This document shows, piece after piece, positions 57,039 to 64,000 of a stretch of DNA of 64,000 nucleotides. The DNA is from Chryseobacterium sp. StRB126 (GTDB taxonomy: Bacteria; Bacteroidota; Bacteroidia; Flavobacteriales; Weeksellaceae). How positions within the stretch are numbered: position 1 is the first letter of the stretch; the number at the start of each line of letters is the position of its first letter. The notes under the pieces are model-generated. The model saw nothing but the letters and a program-made list of their open reading frames with translations. It was not told the DNA's origin and ran no database searches. Both the position numbers and the translations under genes were made by a program. The DNA lies in assembly GCF_000829375.1 (NCBI RefSeq), contig NZ_AP014624.1:2852001-2916000 (forward strand), written 5' to 3'.

Positions 57039-57644
57039 TTATCCCAATACGGTTACTCCTTTTTCAATCATTTCATAGATTGCATCTCTGCCATTATCAG
57101 GTTTTACATTTACCGCTTTGGTTCCGTTGAAGTGAAGACAGGTAATATATCCGTTGGCTACGGCATCCTGAGCTGTGAACTTCACGCAATAATCCATTGC
57201 TAATCCTACAATTTCCACTAACTGAATATCATGGTATTTCAAGAAATCATCCAAACCGGTTTTCATGAAATGATTATTGTCCTGAAAACCGCTATAGCTA
57301 TCAATTTCAAGATTCTTTCCTTTCTGTATGATATGAGTAACCTTGGTTTGGTTTAAGTCTTTATGGAATTCAGCCCCAAAAGTTCCCTGTACACAGTGAT
57401 CTGGCCACATAAATTGCGGAACACCATTCAGGATAATGCTTTCTCCCACCTTGCGTCCGTTACTGCTTGCAAAGCTCTTATGTCCTACAGGGTGCCAGTC
57501 TTGAGTTAAAATAATCTGGTCATATTCATTTTCTTCCATCAGAAGATTGATATAAGGAATAATCTCATTGGCTCCTGGTACTGCTAATGCTCCACCTTCA
57601 CAAAAATCATTCTGTACATCTACTATTATTAATGCTTTTTTCAT
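57039..57644 (-). CDS. pncA: Nicotinamidase/pyrazinamidase
   Basis: 201 aa. The triad is Asp in IVDVQNDF (residue ~10), a Lys in the central region and the nucleophile Cys in VGLAMDYCVKFTAQDA. The metal site is in TQDWHPVGHKSF (Asp-x-His...His). It hydrolyses nicotinamide to nicotinate for NAD+ salvage. The window also encodes a putative NAD+ glycohydrolase domain at 34.8 kb, but the two are far apart and no link is implied. Confidence 0.95.
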   Translation of the reverse strand: MKKALIIVDVQNDFCEGGALAVPGANEIIPYINLLMEENEYDQIILTQDWHPVGHKSFASSNGRKVGESIILNGVPQFMWPDHCVQGTFGAEFHKDLNQTKVTHIIQKGKNLEIDSYSGFQDNNHFMKTGLDDFLKYHDIQLVEIVGLAMDYCVKFTAQDAVANGYITCLHFNGTKAVNVKPDNGRDAIYEMIEKGVTVLG

Positions 57645-57740
57645 ATTTTGATTTCTCGAATTTTTGATAAATTTACAAAACTAATTGGCAAAAATTTGTC
57701 CAAAACTGAATTATCGGACAAATCGGCAAAAAAAAATAAA

Positions 57741-57880
57741 GGCGGGAAGCTGCAAGAAAGAAGATGGAAGTTGCTTTTAGTGATGCAACGACGAACTGTC
57801 ATCTTTAAAAGAAGTATCATTATTTTTTGATCATCATTACTTCCTTCTTCCTTCTTCCATCACCCAGCTTCCAGCCTTTT
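57741..57880. repeat. Dispersed inverted repeat, GGAAGCTGG family (copy 2)
   Basis: The left arm 57741-57772 (GGCGGGAAGCTGCAAG...GATGGAAG) inverts to the right arm 57841-57880 (CTTCTTCCATCACCCAGCTTCCAGCC). It lies between divergent pncA and the DEAD-box helicase gene and ends 5 bp before the helicase -7 box. Confidence 0.65.
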
Positions 57881-57884
57881 AGCG

Positions 57885-57892
57885 TATCTTTG
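57885..57892 (+). promoter_or_regulatory. Candidate -7 box of the DEAD-box helicase gene
   Basis: TATCTTTG followed by CAG, 20 bp before the ATG. It is the same box as that of the pseudouridine synthase gene. Confidence 0.5.
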
Positions 57893-57911
57893 CAGCAAAT
57901 AAATAGTTTTT

Positions 57912-59054
57912 ATGTCATTTGAATCGTTAGGATTATCACACAATATTATTCGGTCTGTTAAGAAACTGGGGTATTTGAAACCTTTTCCAATTCAGGAACA
58001 GGCAATACCCGTTATTCTGCAAGGAAAAGATCTTATGGGAATTGCACAGACAGGTTCCGGAAAAACAGCTTGTTTTGTAATGCCGATTTTAGAAAAGTTA
58101 CAGAATACAGAAGCTAAAAAAGATCGTAATGTTCAGGTTTTAATATTGGTTCCTACTCGTGAATTAGCTATTCAGATTGACGAAGTTTTCAGAGCATTTA
58201 CAGAAAATTTGAAACGTGAAATACGTACCATGGCAGTTTATGGTGGAGTTTCTATCAACCCTCAGATGAAAGGAATGTTTGGGGTAGAAGTCCTGATAGC
58301 GACTCCAGGACGTTTATTGGATTTAATTGACCATAATGCACTGAGCATTTCAGAAATTCAGCATTTGGTAGTTGATGAAGCGGATAAGATGTTTCAGTTA
58401 GGTTTTGGAGAGGAGATGAATAAGCTTTTTGCTCTGATGCCTGTAGTGAAACAAACAACTTTATTCTCAGCAACTTTAAATGATAAAATTGCTGAAATGA
58501 AAGAACGTTTATCTATTAATCCAACCATTATTGAAATTAAAAAAGAAGAAGTTGAGATTTATAATATTGAACAGTTTGCTTATCATGTTTCTCCAGAAAA
58601 TAAGGGGCCTTTTTTGCGATATCTGATTAAGGAAAAGAAAGTTGAAAAAGCTTTGATATTTGTTTCGTCTACCAGATCTGCTGATAATTTAGTAGAAAAA
58701 CTTAAAAAGAATAAAATTAAGGCAGTGGCCATTCACAGTCAGAAGTCTCAGGGTGCCCGAAGAAATAATTTAGAAGAATTTAAATCTAATGGAGCACAAA
58801 TTTTAGTGGCTACAGACTTAATTGGGCGTGGAATTCATATCGATTATCTGCCGTGTGTTATCAATTACGAACTGCCGCGTTCCCCTTTGGATTACATTCA
58901 CCGAATTGGTAGAACAGGCCGTGCCAACGAAAAAGGAACCGCCATTAATATTCTGACAGACGATGAGCTGCAGCATTTTAGAGTCATTCAAAAGAAAATG
59001 GGTAAGAAAGTACCTTTAGAAAGAACGGAAGGAATTAACCTGCATGGCTACTAA
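57912..59054 (+). CDS. DEAD-box ATP-dependent RNA helicase
   Basis: 380 aa. All motifs are in order: Q motif PFPIQEQAIP, Walker A AQTGSGKTA, PTRELAIQI, TPGRLLDLI, VDEADKMFQLGF (DEAD), SAT in LFSATLND, and in the second RecA domain IFVSSTRSADNLVEKL, ATDLIGRGIHI and HRIGRTGR. It lacks a long basic C-terminal tail, so it fits the small RhlE-like group. It unwinds RNA duplexes in ribosome assembly or mRNA turnover. Confidence 0.95.
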   Translation: MSFESLGLSHNIIRSVKKLGYLKPFPIQEQAIPVILQGKDLMGIAQTGSGKTACFVMPILEKLQNTEAKKDRNVQVLILVPTRELAIQIDEVFRAFTENLKREIRTMAVYGGVSINPQMKGMFGVEVLIATPGRLLDLIDHNALSISEIQHLVVDEADKMFQLGFGEEMNKLFALMPVVKQTTLFSATLNDKIAEMKERLSINPTIIEIKKEEVEIYNIEQFAYHVSPENKGPFLRYLIKEKKVEKALIFVSSTRSADNLVEKLKKNKIKAVAIHSQKSQGARRNNLEEFKSNGAQILVATDLIGRGIHIDYLPCVINYELPRSPLDYIHRIGRTGRANEKGTAINILTDDELQHFRVIQKKMGKKVPLERTEGINLHGY

Positions 59055-59070
59055 AATATAAAATTACAAT

Positions 59071-59106
59071 AAAAAGTTCCGACTGCACACAGTTGGAGCT
59101 TTTTTG
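59071..59106 (+). terminator. Terminator of the helicase gene
   Basis: AAAGTTCCGACTG pairs with CAGTTGGAGCTTT (two wobble pairs), followed by TTTTTGTATT. Confidence 0.75.
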
Positions 59107-59240
59107 TATTCATTACAATTAACATTTTTTTCATATTCAAATTTATTGAATTTTAATAAATTTACAGAATAGGGTAAAATTTTGCCCAAAACAGAATTAC
59201 TAGACAAACCAACAATAATTAAAAGTTAAAAACCTGAACT

Positions 59241-59777
59241 ATGAATGATCTTGAGAACAAAAAATTTCCAATAGGGCGGTTCGAAGCACCGGAAAATATC
59301 TGTGATACCACTTTAGACACCTATATTAAAGCCATTAATGACTTTCCCGGAAAACTAAAGAATCTCATTGAACATTTTACAGATGAACAGCTTGATACCC
59401 CTTATAGGGAAGGAGGGTGGACAGTGAGACAGCTTGTTAATCATATTGCTGACAGCCATAGCAACAGTTTTATCCGTTTTAAGTTAGCGCTTACCGAAGA
59501 TAACCCAACCATCAAACCTTATGACGAAGCTAAATGGGCAGAACTTCAAGACAGCATTCACATGCCGATAAAGCCAGCGATGAGAATACTAAAAGGAACT
59601 CACCAACGATGGACAACACTTCTTAAAAGTCTTACCAATAAACAGTTTGAAAGAACCTTCCATCATCCTGAGCATAACAGAAATTATAATTTAAGGGATA
59701 ATCTTGCTTTATATGTCTGGCACTGTAACCATCATTTTGCCCATATTGAAAATCTGAAGAAAGAAAAGGGTTGGTAA
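59241..59777 (+). CDS. YfiT-type bacillithiol S-transferase (DinB superfamily)
   Basis: 178 aa. The opening KFPIGRFEAPENI is the YfiT hallmark. The three metal His are in LVNHIADSH and WHCNHHFAHIE. In Bacillus this enzyme joins bacillithiol to electrophiles or helps detoxify; here it heads a four-gene unit that includes a bacilliredoxin. That supports bacillithiol as the organism's low-molecular-weight thiol. The next gene starts inside its last codons (7-bp overlap). Confidence 0.9.
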   Translation: MNDLENKKFPIGRFEAPENICDTTLDTYIKAINDFPGKLKNLIEHFTDEQLDTPYREGGWTVRQLVNHIADSHSNSFIRFKLALTEDNPTIKPYDEAKWAELQDSIHMPIKPAMRILKGTHQRWTTLLKSLTNKQFERTFHHPEHNRNYNLRDNLALYVWHCNHHFAHIENLKKEKGW

Positions 59778-60232
59778 AGAAACATCTTAATAATCCAATA
59801 TATTATAAGGAAATTACAGACAGAATTTCCAGATTATCTGCAGACAGCCAAAAAAAATGGGGAAAAATGGATGTCTGCCAGATGCTAACGCATTGTGATC
59901 TAGTTCTTCAGGTCGCTCTGCGAAAAATTGAACTTCCCCCTATTAATCTTCTCTTTGAGACCATAGGAATCGTTACAAAACTGGAAATGTATGTTTTCAA
60001 TAACGGAATTCCCAGAAACATGCCTACTTTTCAAAAACTAATCGTTAATTTTGAGTGTGATTTTGATGAATCAAAAACCAATCTACTGAAAACGCTGAAG
60101 GAATTCCGGGAAGCCTGTGAAAACAGAAAACTACCTGATAGACACAGATTGTTCGGAAACATGACTGAAAAAGACTGGGAATTTTTAGAATATAAACATC
60201 TAGATCATCACTTAAAACAATTTAATGTATGA
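59771..60232 (+). CDS. DUF1569 protein
   Basis: 153 aa from TTG 59771, which overlaps the previous stop. It has the DUF1569 pattern: ITDRISRLSADSQKKWGKMDVCQMLTHCDLVL, then RHRLFGNMTEKDWEFLEYKHLDHHLKQF. The conserved His pair in THCD and HLDHH resembles a DinB-like metal site. Its place in the bacillithiol unit suggests a related thiol-transfer role; the family function is not established. Confidence 0.8.
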   Translation: MVKKHLNNPIYYKEITDRISRLSADSQKKWGKMDVCQMLTHCDLVLQVALRKIELPPINLLFETIGIVTKLEMYVFNNGIPRNMPTFQKLIVNFECDFDESKTNLLKTLKEFREACENRKLPDRHRLFGNMTEKDWEFLEYKHLDHHLKQFNV

Positions 60233-60609
60233 GTTTTTTTGATAAAATATTCGGTGGAAATAATAATGAAACCTCTGATCAAAAATCTTTCTGGCAAAAT
60301 ATAAAGTCTGAAGAAGACCTGGAAAAAGCCATTGAAAGTTCTTATCAGCATAAAATAGCAATATTCAAGCATTCAACAAGCTGTTTTATCAGCAAGACTG
60401 TATTGAGAAATTTTGAAAAGGAGGTTGAGAACTCTGATCAGGAGGTACAGGTATATTTTCTTGATTTATTAGCTCACCGGCCTCTTTCCAATAAAATTGC
60501 TGAGGATTTCGGGATAAGGCATGAAAGTCCGCAGCTGATTGTTATTGAAAACGGAAAGCCCGTTAACAGCGCTTCGCACCAGGACATTTCTTTAAGCCAG
60601 ATTGTATAA
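60229..60609 (+). CDS. YtxJ-type monothiol bacilliredoxin
   Basis: 126 aa. A thioredoxin-like fold with the single active Cys in HSTSCFISK; known YtxJ/BrxC proteins carry a similar HST-x-C site. The cis-Pro region (ESPQLIVIENGK) is present. It probably removes bacillithiol from mixed disulfides in the cytoplasm. It overlaps its neighbours on both sides by a few bases, so it is translationally coupled. Confidence 0.88.
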   Translation: MSFFDKIFGGNNNETSDQKSFWQNIKSEEDLEKAIESSYQHKIAIFKHSTSCFISKTVLRNFEKEVENSDQEVQVYFLDLLAHRPLSNKIAEDFGIRHESPQLIVIENGKPVNSASHQDISLSQIV

Positions 60610-61205
60610 TGAAGAATATTAATAATTATTTAGCCAAAGTTTTAAATGTTCCTCTTCAAAATGTGAACACTTGCAGCCTGCATTATGAAGTAAAAAAGAT
60701 TCCTAAAAATCAGTTTCTTCTTCAGTATGGTGAAATATGCCGACATATATTCTTTGTAGAAAAAGGGCTCTTGAAAATGTACTCTATTGATAAAAACGGA
60801 AAGGAGCATATTATACAGTTTGCTCCTGAAAGCTGGCTGATTTCTGACCGAAGCAGCCTTTATTTCAATGAAAAATCCAATTATTATATAGAAGCAGTAG
60901 AAGATTCTGAAGTTTTGTTTCTGCATCCTGATTTCTTCAATAAATTAGTAGAACAATTCCCGAACAGTATTGAGCGTAGCGATTTTCTGCTTCAGAAACA
61001 CATCAGAAGTCTTCAAAACAGGATCAATTCTTTACTGGGAGAAACGGCAGAGGAAAGGTATATGAAATTTATTAAAATGTATCCGGATTTGCTTCTTAGA
61101 GTTCCTCAATGGATGATTGCTTCTTATCTAGGTATTACTCCTGAAAGTTTAAGCCGTGTAAGGAAAGAACTGGCAAGAAAGAACTTTGTTCCGGATAATA
61201 AGTAA
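60609..61205 (+). CDS. Crp/Fnr family transcriptional regulator
   Basis: 198 aa. A cyclic-nucleotide-type sensor domain (GEICRHIFFVEKGLLKMY ... HIIQFAPESWLISDRSS) precedes a winged HTH with YLGITPESLSRVRKELAR. There are few Cys and no N-terminal Cys cluster, so it is not a typical iron-sulfur FNR. It ends the bacillithiol operon (1-bp overlap with ytxJ) and probably controls it or a wider thiol-stress set. The ligand is unknown. Confidence 0.9.
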   Translation: MKNINNYLAKVLNVPLQNVNTCSLHYEVKKIPKNQFLLQYGEICRHIFFVEKGLLKMYSIDKNGKEHIIQFAPESWLISDRSSLYFNEKSNYYIEAVEDSEVLFLHPDFFNKLVEQFPNSIERSDFLLQKHIRSLQNRINSLLGETAEERYMKFIKMYPDLLLRVPQWMIASYLGITPESLSRVRKELARKNFVPDNK

Positions 61206-61260
61206 AAGCTGGAAGCTGGAAGTTATTTTGAGCACAAAAGAACTTCCAGCTGCTATTGTT
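61206..61260. repeat. Dispersed inverted repeat, GGAAGCTGG family (copy 3)
   Basis: AGCTGGAAGTT (61214-61224) pairs perfectly with AACTTCCAGCT (61241-61251). Outer GGAAGCTGG words match copies 1 and 2. It starts right after the regulator stop and may serve as its terminator although no T-run follows. Confidence 0.6.
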
Positions 61261-61321
61261 TACCAATATCAATAAGAATTAGCTTAAATCATTCTTAAAG
61301 CTACAACAACTTCCATCTCCC

Positions 61322-62743
61322 TTACCTTAAATAAATCTTTTTTGCGAGCTGGCCAACCTGTTTGAGTTTTGCCTGTGTATCTTCTGACCATGGAAGCCCG
61401 ATACAAAGTCTCATACAGTTTTCAAACTGTTTCTGGAACGTAAACATTCTTCCGGGAGCAATGCTTATATTCTGTTTAATAGCAAGATCATAAAGCTCTG
61501 TAGTACGGATTTTTTTATCAAATTCTACCCATAAGGATAATCCTCCCTGTGGGCGACTGGTTTTGGTTCCTTCCGGAAAGTATTCGGCGATGGTTTGTAC
61601 GTAATTCTGATAATTACTTTGCAACGTTTTTCTAAGCTGCTGAAGGTGCTTTTCATACCTTCCGGACTTCAAAAAGTTAGCAACAGCCTCATTCACAATT
61701 GAAATAGAAGATGTGGAATGCAAAAGTTTAAGCTTTAAGATCTTGTCTTTATATTTTCCAGGGGCAATCCACCCTACACGATATCCCGGGGCCAACGTTT
61801 TTGAAATAGAGCTGCAATACAGCACATTGCCATCTTTATCAAAAGATTTGCAGCATTTCGGACGGGTAGAACCAAAATAAAGGTCTCCATACACATCATC
61901 TTCAATCAACGGAATATTATTTTCTGAAAGGATTCTTACAATTTCTTTCTTATTCTCATCAGGCATGCAGCTTCCCAAAGGAGAATTAAAATTAGGAATC
62001 AACAGACACAGATCAATTTTGGGAATCAGTTTTTTAAAGGCCTCAATTTCTATTCCGGTGGTAGGATGGGTAGGTAATTCTAAAACTTTTAATCCCATTC
62101 CGTTAGCCAGCTGAAGAATCCCAGGATAACATGGACTTTCAATAGCAATGGTATCTCCTGGTTTTCCTAAAGCCATTAAACAAAAAGATAGGGCATTCAT
62201 TCCTCCATTTGTAGTAATCAGATCATTTTCATGAAGATTTCCAGCCCATTGTAATGAGCGTACAGCAATCATTCTTCTCAGCTTCAGGTTTCCCTGTAGT
62301 TCTTCATATTCTGTTCCGCCCTCTTTTAATTCTCTTATCGCATGTACAATCTCTTTTTTCAGTTTGGCCTGAGGAAGAAGATCTCCGGATGGAATTCCAA
62401 TGGAAAAGAAGGTGATGTCCTTTTTACCCATATTTTCATAGACTTTACTGATCAATTCATCAGGTTCGTCATTATTGGCAATCAAAGAAGGACGGCTCAC
62501 TTCTGGCAGCGGAAGTTTTACAGACAAGAATTGGCTTACAAAATATCCGGACTGTGGCTTAGATTCTACAAGAGATTGAGATTCCAGCTCAAGAAAAACG
62601 CGTTTAGCTGTGTTCATGCTTACTTGATGCTCACTGCATAGCATTCTTACAGACGGAAGTTTATCTCCAGCCTTCAATACTCCAGTTCTGATCTGGGAGG
62701 CGATGCCATCTGCTATTTCTGTGTATAAAAATTCTTTACTCAT
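61322..62743 (-). CDS. MocR/PdxR-type GntR regulator with aminotransferase domain
   Basis: 473 aa. The N-terminal winged HTH (YTEIADGIASQIRTGVLKAGDKLPSVR, then SMNTAKRVFLELESQ) is of the GntR type. A fold-type I aminotransferase domain follows: NGGMNALSFCL, IEDDVYGDLYFG, and CSSISKTLAPGYRVGW with the PLP Lys. Such proteins sense PLP or an amino compound and often control the divergent gene. Here the neighbour is an EamA exporter, so control of export is likely. All PLP-binding motifs are intact. Confidence 0.93.
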   Translation of the reverse strand: MSKEFLYTEIADGIASQIRTGVLKAGDKLPSVRMLCSEHQVSMNTAKRVFLELESQSLVESKPQSGYFVSQFLSVKLPLPEVSRPSLIANNDEPDELISKVYENMGKKDITFFSIGIPSGDLLPQAKLKKEIVHAIRELKEGGTEYEELQGNLKLRRMIAVRSLQWAGNLHENDLITTNGGMNALSFCLMALGKPGDTIAIESPCYPGILQLANGMGLKVLELPTHPTTGIEIEAFKKLIPKIDLCLLIPNFNSPLGSCMPDENKKEIVRILSENNIPLIEDDVYGDLYFGSTRPKCCKSFDKDGNVLYCSSISKTLAPGYRVGWIAPGKYKDKILKLKLLHSTSSISIVNEAVANFLKSGRYEKHLQQLRKTLQSNYQNYVQTIAEYFPEGTKTSRPQGGLSLWVEFDKKIRTTELYDLAIKQNISIAPGRMFTFQKQFENCMRLCIGLPWSEDTQAKLKQVGQLAKKIYLR

Positions 62744-62761
62744 TTTTTAACTGTACTCATG

Positions 62762-62769
62762 CAAATATA
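62762..62769 (-). promoter_or_regulatory. Candidate -7 box of the MocR gene
   Basis: On the minus strand TATATTTG matches TAnnTTTG, 18 bp above the MocR ATG. Confidence 0.45.
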
Positions 62770-62804
62770 CAAAACTGATACTGTGTTTGTTTATTTTTCC
62801 TCTT

Positions 62805-62812
62805 TAATTTTG
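62805..62812 (+). promoter_or_regulatory. Candidate -7 box of the EamA gene
   Basis: TAATTTTG matches TAnnTTTG, 25 bp before the transporter start. A CAAAAC/GTGTTTG imperfect dyad (62770-62789) lies between the two divergent -7 boxes and could bind the MocR protein. Confidence 0.45.
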
Positions 62813-62837
62813 TCCTTATAATTAAAAGCTTATCAAA

Positions 62838-63722
62838 ATGATGACAAATACAATTTCAAAAGACCAAGCTTTAAGCGGCTGGATTAATGGTTTCATAGGG
62901 GTGTTGCTATTCAGCGGTTCCATGCCCGCCACCAAGCTTGCAGTGATGGAAATGGACCCTATATTCGCTACTATTGCGCGTGCTGTAATTGCTGGAATTC
63001 TGGCGCTTTCCGTTTTATTGATTTATAAGGAAAAACGCCCGGCAAAACATCAGTTATTTTCCTTAGTACTGGTTGCTATAGGGTGCGTCATAGGATTTCC
63101 TTTACTTTCTTCATTAGCCTTGCAGTATCTTACCTCTGCTCATTCTATTGTATTCTTAGGAATGTTACCTTTGGCTACTGCTATTTTCGGGGTTTTCCGT
63201 GGCGGAGAGAAACCACATCCTGTATTCTGGATCTTTTCTGTGATTGGCAGTCTTTTAGTTGTTGGATATGCTTTTTCTCAGGGTATTTCAGCGTCTCCAA
63301 TTGGAGACATTCTGATGCTTCTGGCCATCATTCTGTGTGGAATGGGCTATGCAGAAGGAGCAAAACTATCTAAAACATTAGGCGGATGGCAGGTTATTTC
63401 ATGGGCTTTGGTTATATCTTTACCTATTATGCTCCCTTTATTTTTTATTTATTTCCCTTCCAATATTGAATCCATAAGCTTTAAAGGGTGGTTTGGCTTA
63501 GGTTATATTTCCCTGTTCAGTATGTTTATCGGGTTTATATTCTGGTATAAAGGATTAGCACAGGGCGGAATTACTACCGTAGGACAGCTTCAGCTATTGC
63601 AGCCATTTTTCGGTCTTGCTTTAGCGGCATACCTTCTTCACGAACAGGTAAGCATAGGTATGTTGGGAATTACAGTTGGAGTGATTTTATGCGTTGTAGG
63701 TACTAAAAGATTTGCAAAATAG
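62838..63722 (+). CDS. DMT superfamily EamA-type exporter
   Basis: 294 aa with ten predicted TM helices in two EamA repeats: GFIGVLLFSGSMPATKLAV (repeat 1 opening) and IGDILMLLAIILCGMGYAEG (repeat 2 opening). The end helix IGMLGITVGVILCVVGTKR closes the bundle. It probably exports an amino acid or related small molecule. It is divergent from the MocR regulator, and a strong terminator follows. Confidence 0.92.
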   Translation: MMTNTISKDQALSGWINGFIGVLLFSGSMPATKLAVMEMDPIFATIARAVIAGILALSVLLIYKEKRPAKHQLFSLVLVAIGCVIGFPLLSSLALQYLTSAHSIVFLGMLPLATAIFGVFRGGEKPHPVFWIFSVIGSLLVVGYAFSQGISASPIGDILMLLAIILCGMGYAEGAKLSKTLGGWQVISWALVISLPIMLPLFFIYFPSNIESISFKGWFGLGYISLFSMFIGFIFWYKGLAQGGITTVGQLQLLQPFFGLALAAYLLHEQVSIGMLGITVGVILCVVGTKRFAK

Positions 63723-63750
63723 GTGTTAGTACCCATTTATTATAAATTTT

Positions 63751-63782
63751 AAACCCGTTTTCATCGATGAAAACGGGTTTTG
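63751..63782 (+). terminator. Terminator of the EamA gene (perfect 30-bp palindrome)
   Basis: AAACCCGTTTTCATC (63751-63765) is the exact complement of GATGAAAACGGGTTT (63766-63780), ending in TT. It also terminates the convergent AraC gene on the minus strand. Confidence 0.9.
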
Positions 63783-63841
63783 CTATTCTATATAGTAATT
63801 CTCTTCCAATAAGATCCGAATCTAAATATTGAGAATAGTCC

Positions 63842-64000
63842 TTAGGTTTTAAGTACTTTAGGTTTAGCTTTCATCACCGCGAAATATGATGAAGTAAAGG
63901 CAGATAAACTTTGATATCCTACTTTGTAGGCTACTTCACTTAAAGTATATTGTTTTGTATCAATAAGTTCAATGCTTTTTAATATTCTGGTGAGTTGAAG
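63842..64000 (-). CDS. AraC family regulator, C-terminal end (5' part outside window)
   Basis: The last 52 codons of a minus-strand gene that runs off the right edge, ending in TAA at 63842. The visible part is the second AraC helix-turn-helix: YTLSEVAYKVGYQSLSAFTSSYF with the conserved Gly-Tyr-x-Ser. The sensor domain lies beyond the window, so the role cannot be stated. Confidence 0.85.
   Translation of the reverse strand, partial: LQLTRILKSIELIDTKQYTLSEVAYKVGYQSLSAFTSSYFAVMKAKPKVLKT

Noticed and set aside
57039..57644. Nicotinamidase as part of the TNT NADase system
   Set aside because: The genes are 22 kb apart and pncA is a common housekeeping gene.

Overview
The window is a stretch of chromosome from a Bacteroidota bacterium of the Chryseobacterium/Flavobacteriia type. 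The signs are low G+C content, many secreted proteins ending in type IX secretion (T9SS) sorting tails, very few Shine-Dalgarno sites, -7 boxes of the form TAnnTTTG, a bacillithiol gene set and the Flavobacteria-like versions of thrS, infC, leuABCD, purC and purF. No rRNA, tRNA, CRISPR array, prophage or transposase was seen. The species is not identified.

Layout. 1-5.2 kb: a serine hydrolase cut by the left edge, an AraC regulator, a secreted esterase with a TPR tail, a broken serine-hydrolase fragment and a frameshifted Rnl2-type RNA ligase. 5.2-9.0 kb: three tandem M28 aminopeptidase-like genes. 9.3-24.5 kb: the normally contiguous translation cluster thrS-infC-rpmI-rplT, here split between infC and rpmI by about 12 kb. 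That insert carries a frameshifted membrane glycosyltransferase-like gene, lipoproteins, two small frameshifted genes, a TPR histidine kinase with its LuxR-type response regulator, and a five-copy ~240-bp non-coding tandem repeat. 24.6-34 kb: an M19 dipeptidase, a conserved helical-repeat protein, the leuACDB leucine operon, and a three-gene cluster (NTP pyrophosphohydrolase, thioredoxin-like protein, DUF4230).

34.4-45.2 kb: a lipoprotein with a TNT-like NAD+ glycohydrolase domain and a small zinc-ribbon partner, two large reprolysin-like T9SS proteases, a DinB protein, an acyl-CoA dehydrogenase and a secreted endonuclease I. 45.4-49.4 kb: a GC-rich structured intergenic element, a SatD-HTH/DUF3307 gene pair preceded by three palindromes at exact 29-bp spacing, then purC and purF. 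49.6-54.3 kb: a glycerophosphodiesterase and four tandem outer-membrane beta-barrel paralogs. 54.5-64 kb: aroB, a pseudouridine synthase, nicotinamidase, a DEAD-box helicase, a compact bacillithiol operon with a Crp-type regulator, a MocR regulator divergent from an EamA exporter, and an AraC gene cut by the right edge.

Main points for follow-up: the SatD/DUF3307 pair with its triple operator-like array, the TNT-domain lipoprotein with its partner, the split ribosomal cluster and its ~240-bp repeat array, and four genes between 4 and 15 kb that are each put back in frame by a one-base change in a homopolymer. The last could be sequence error, recent decay or phase variation. Several families of dispersed inverted repeats occupy the intergenic spaces.
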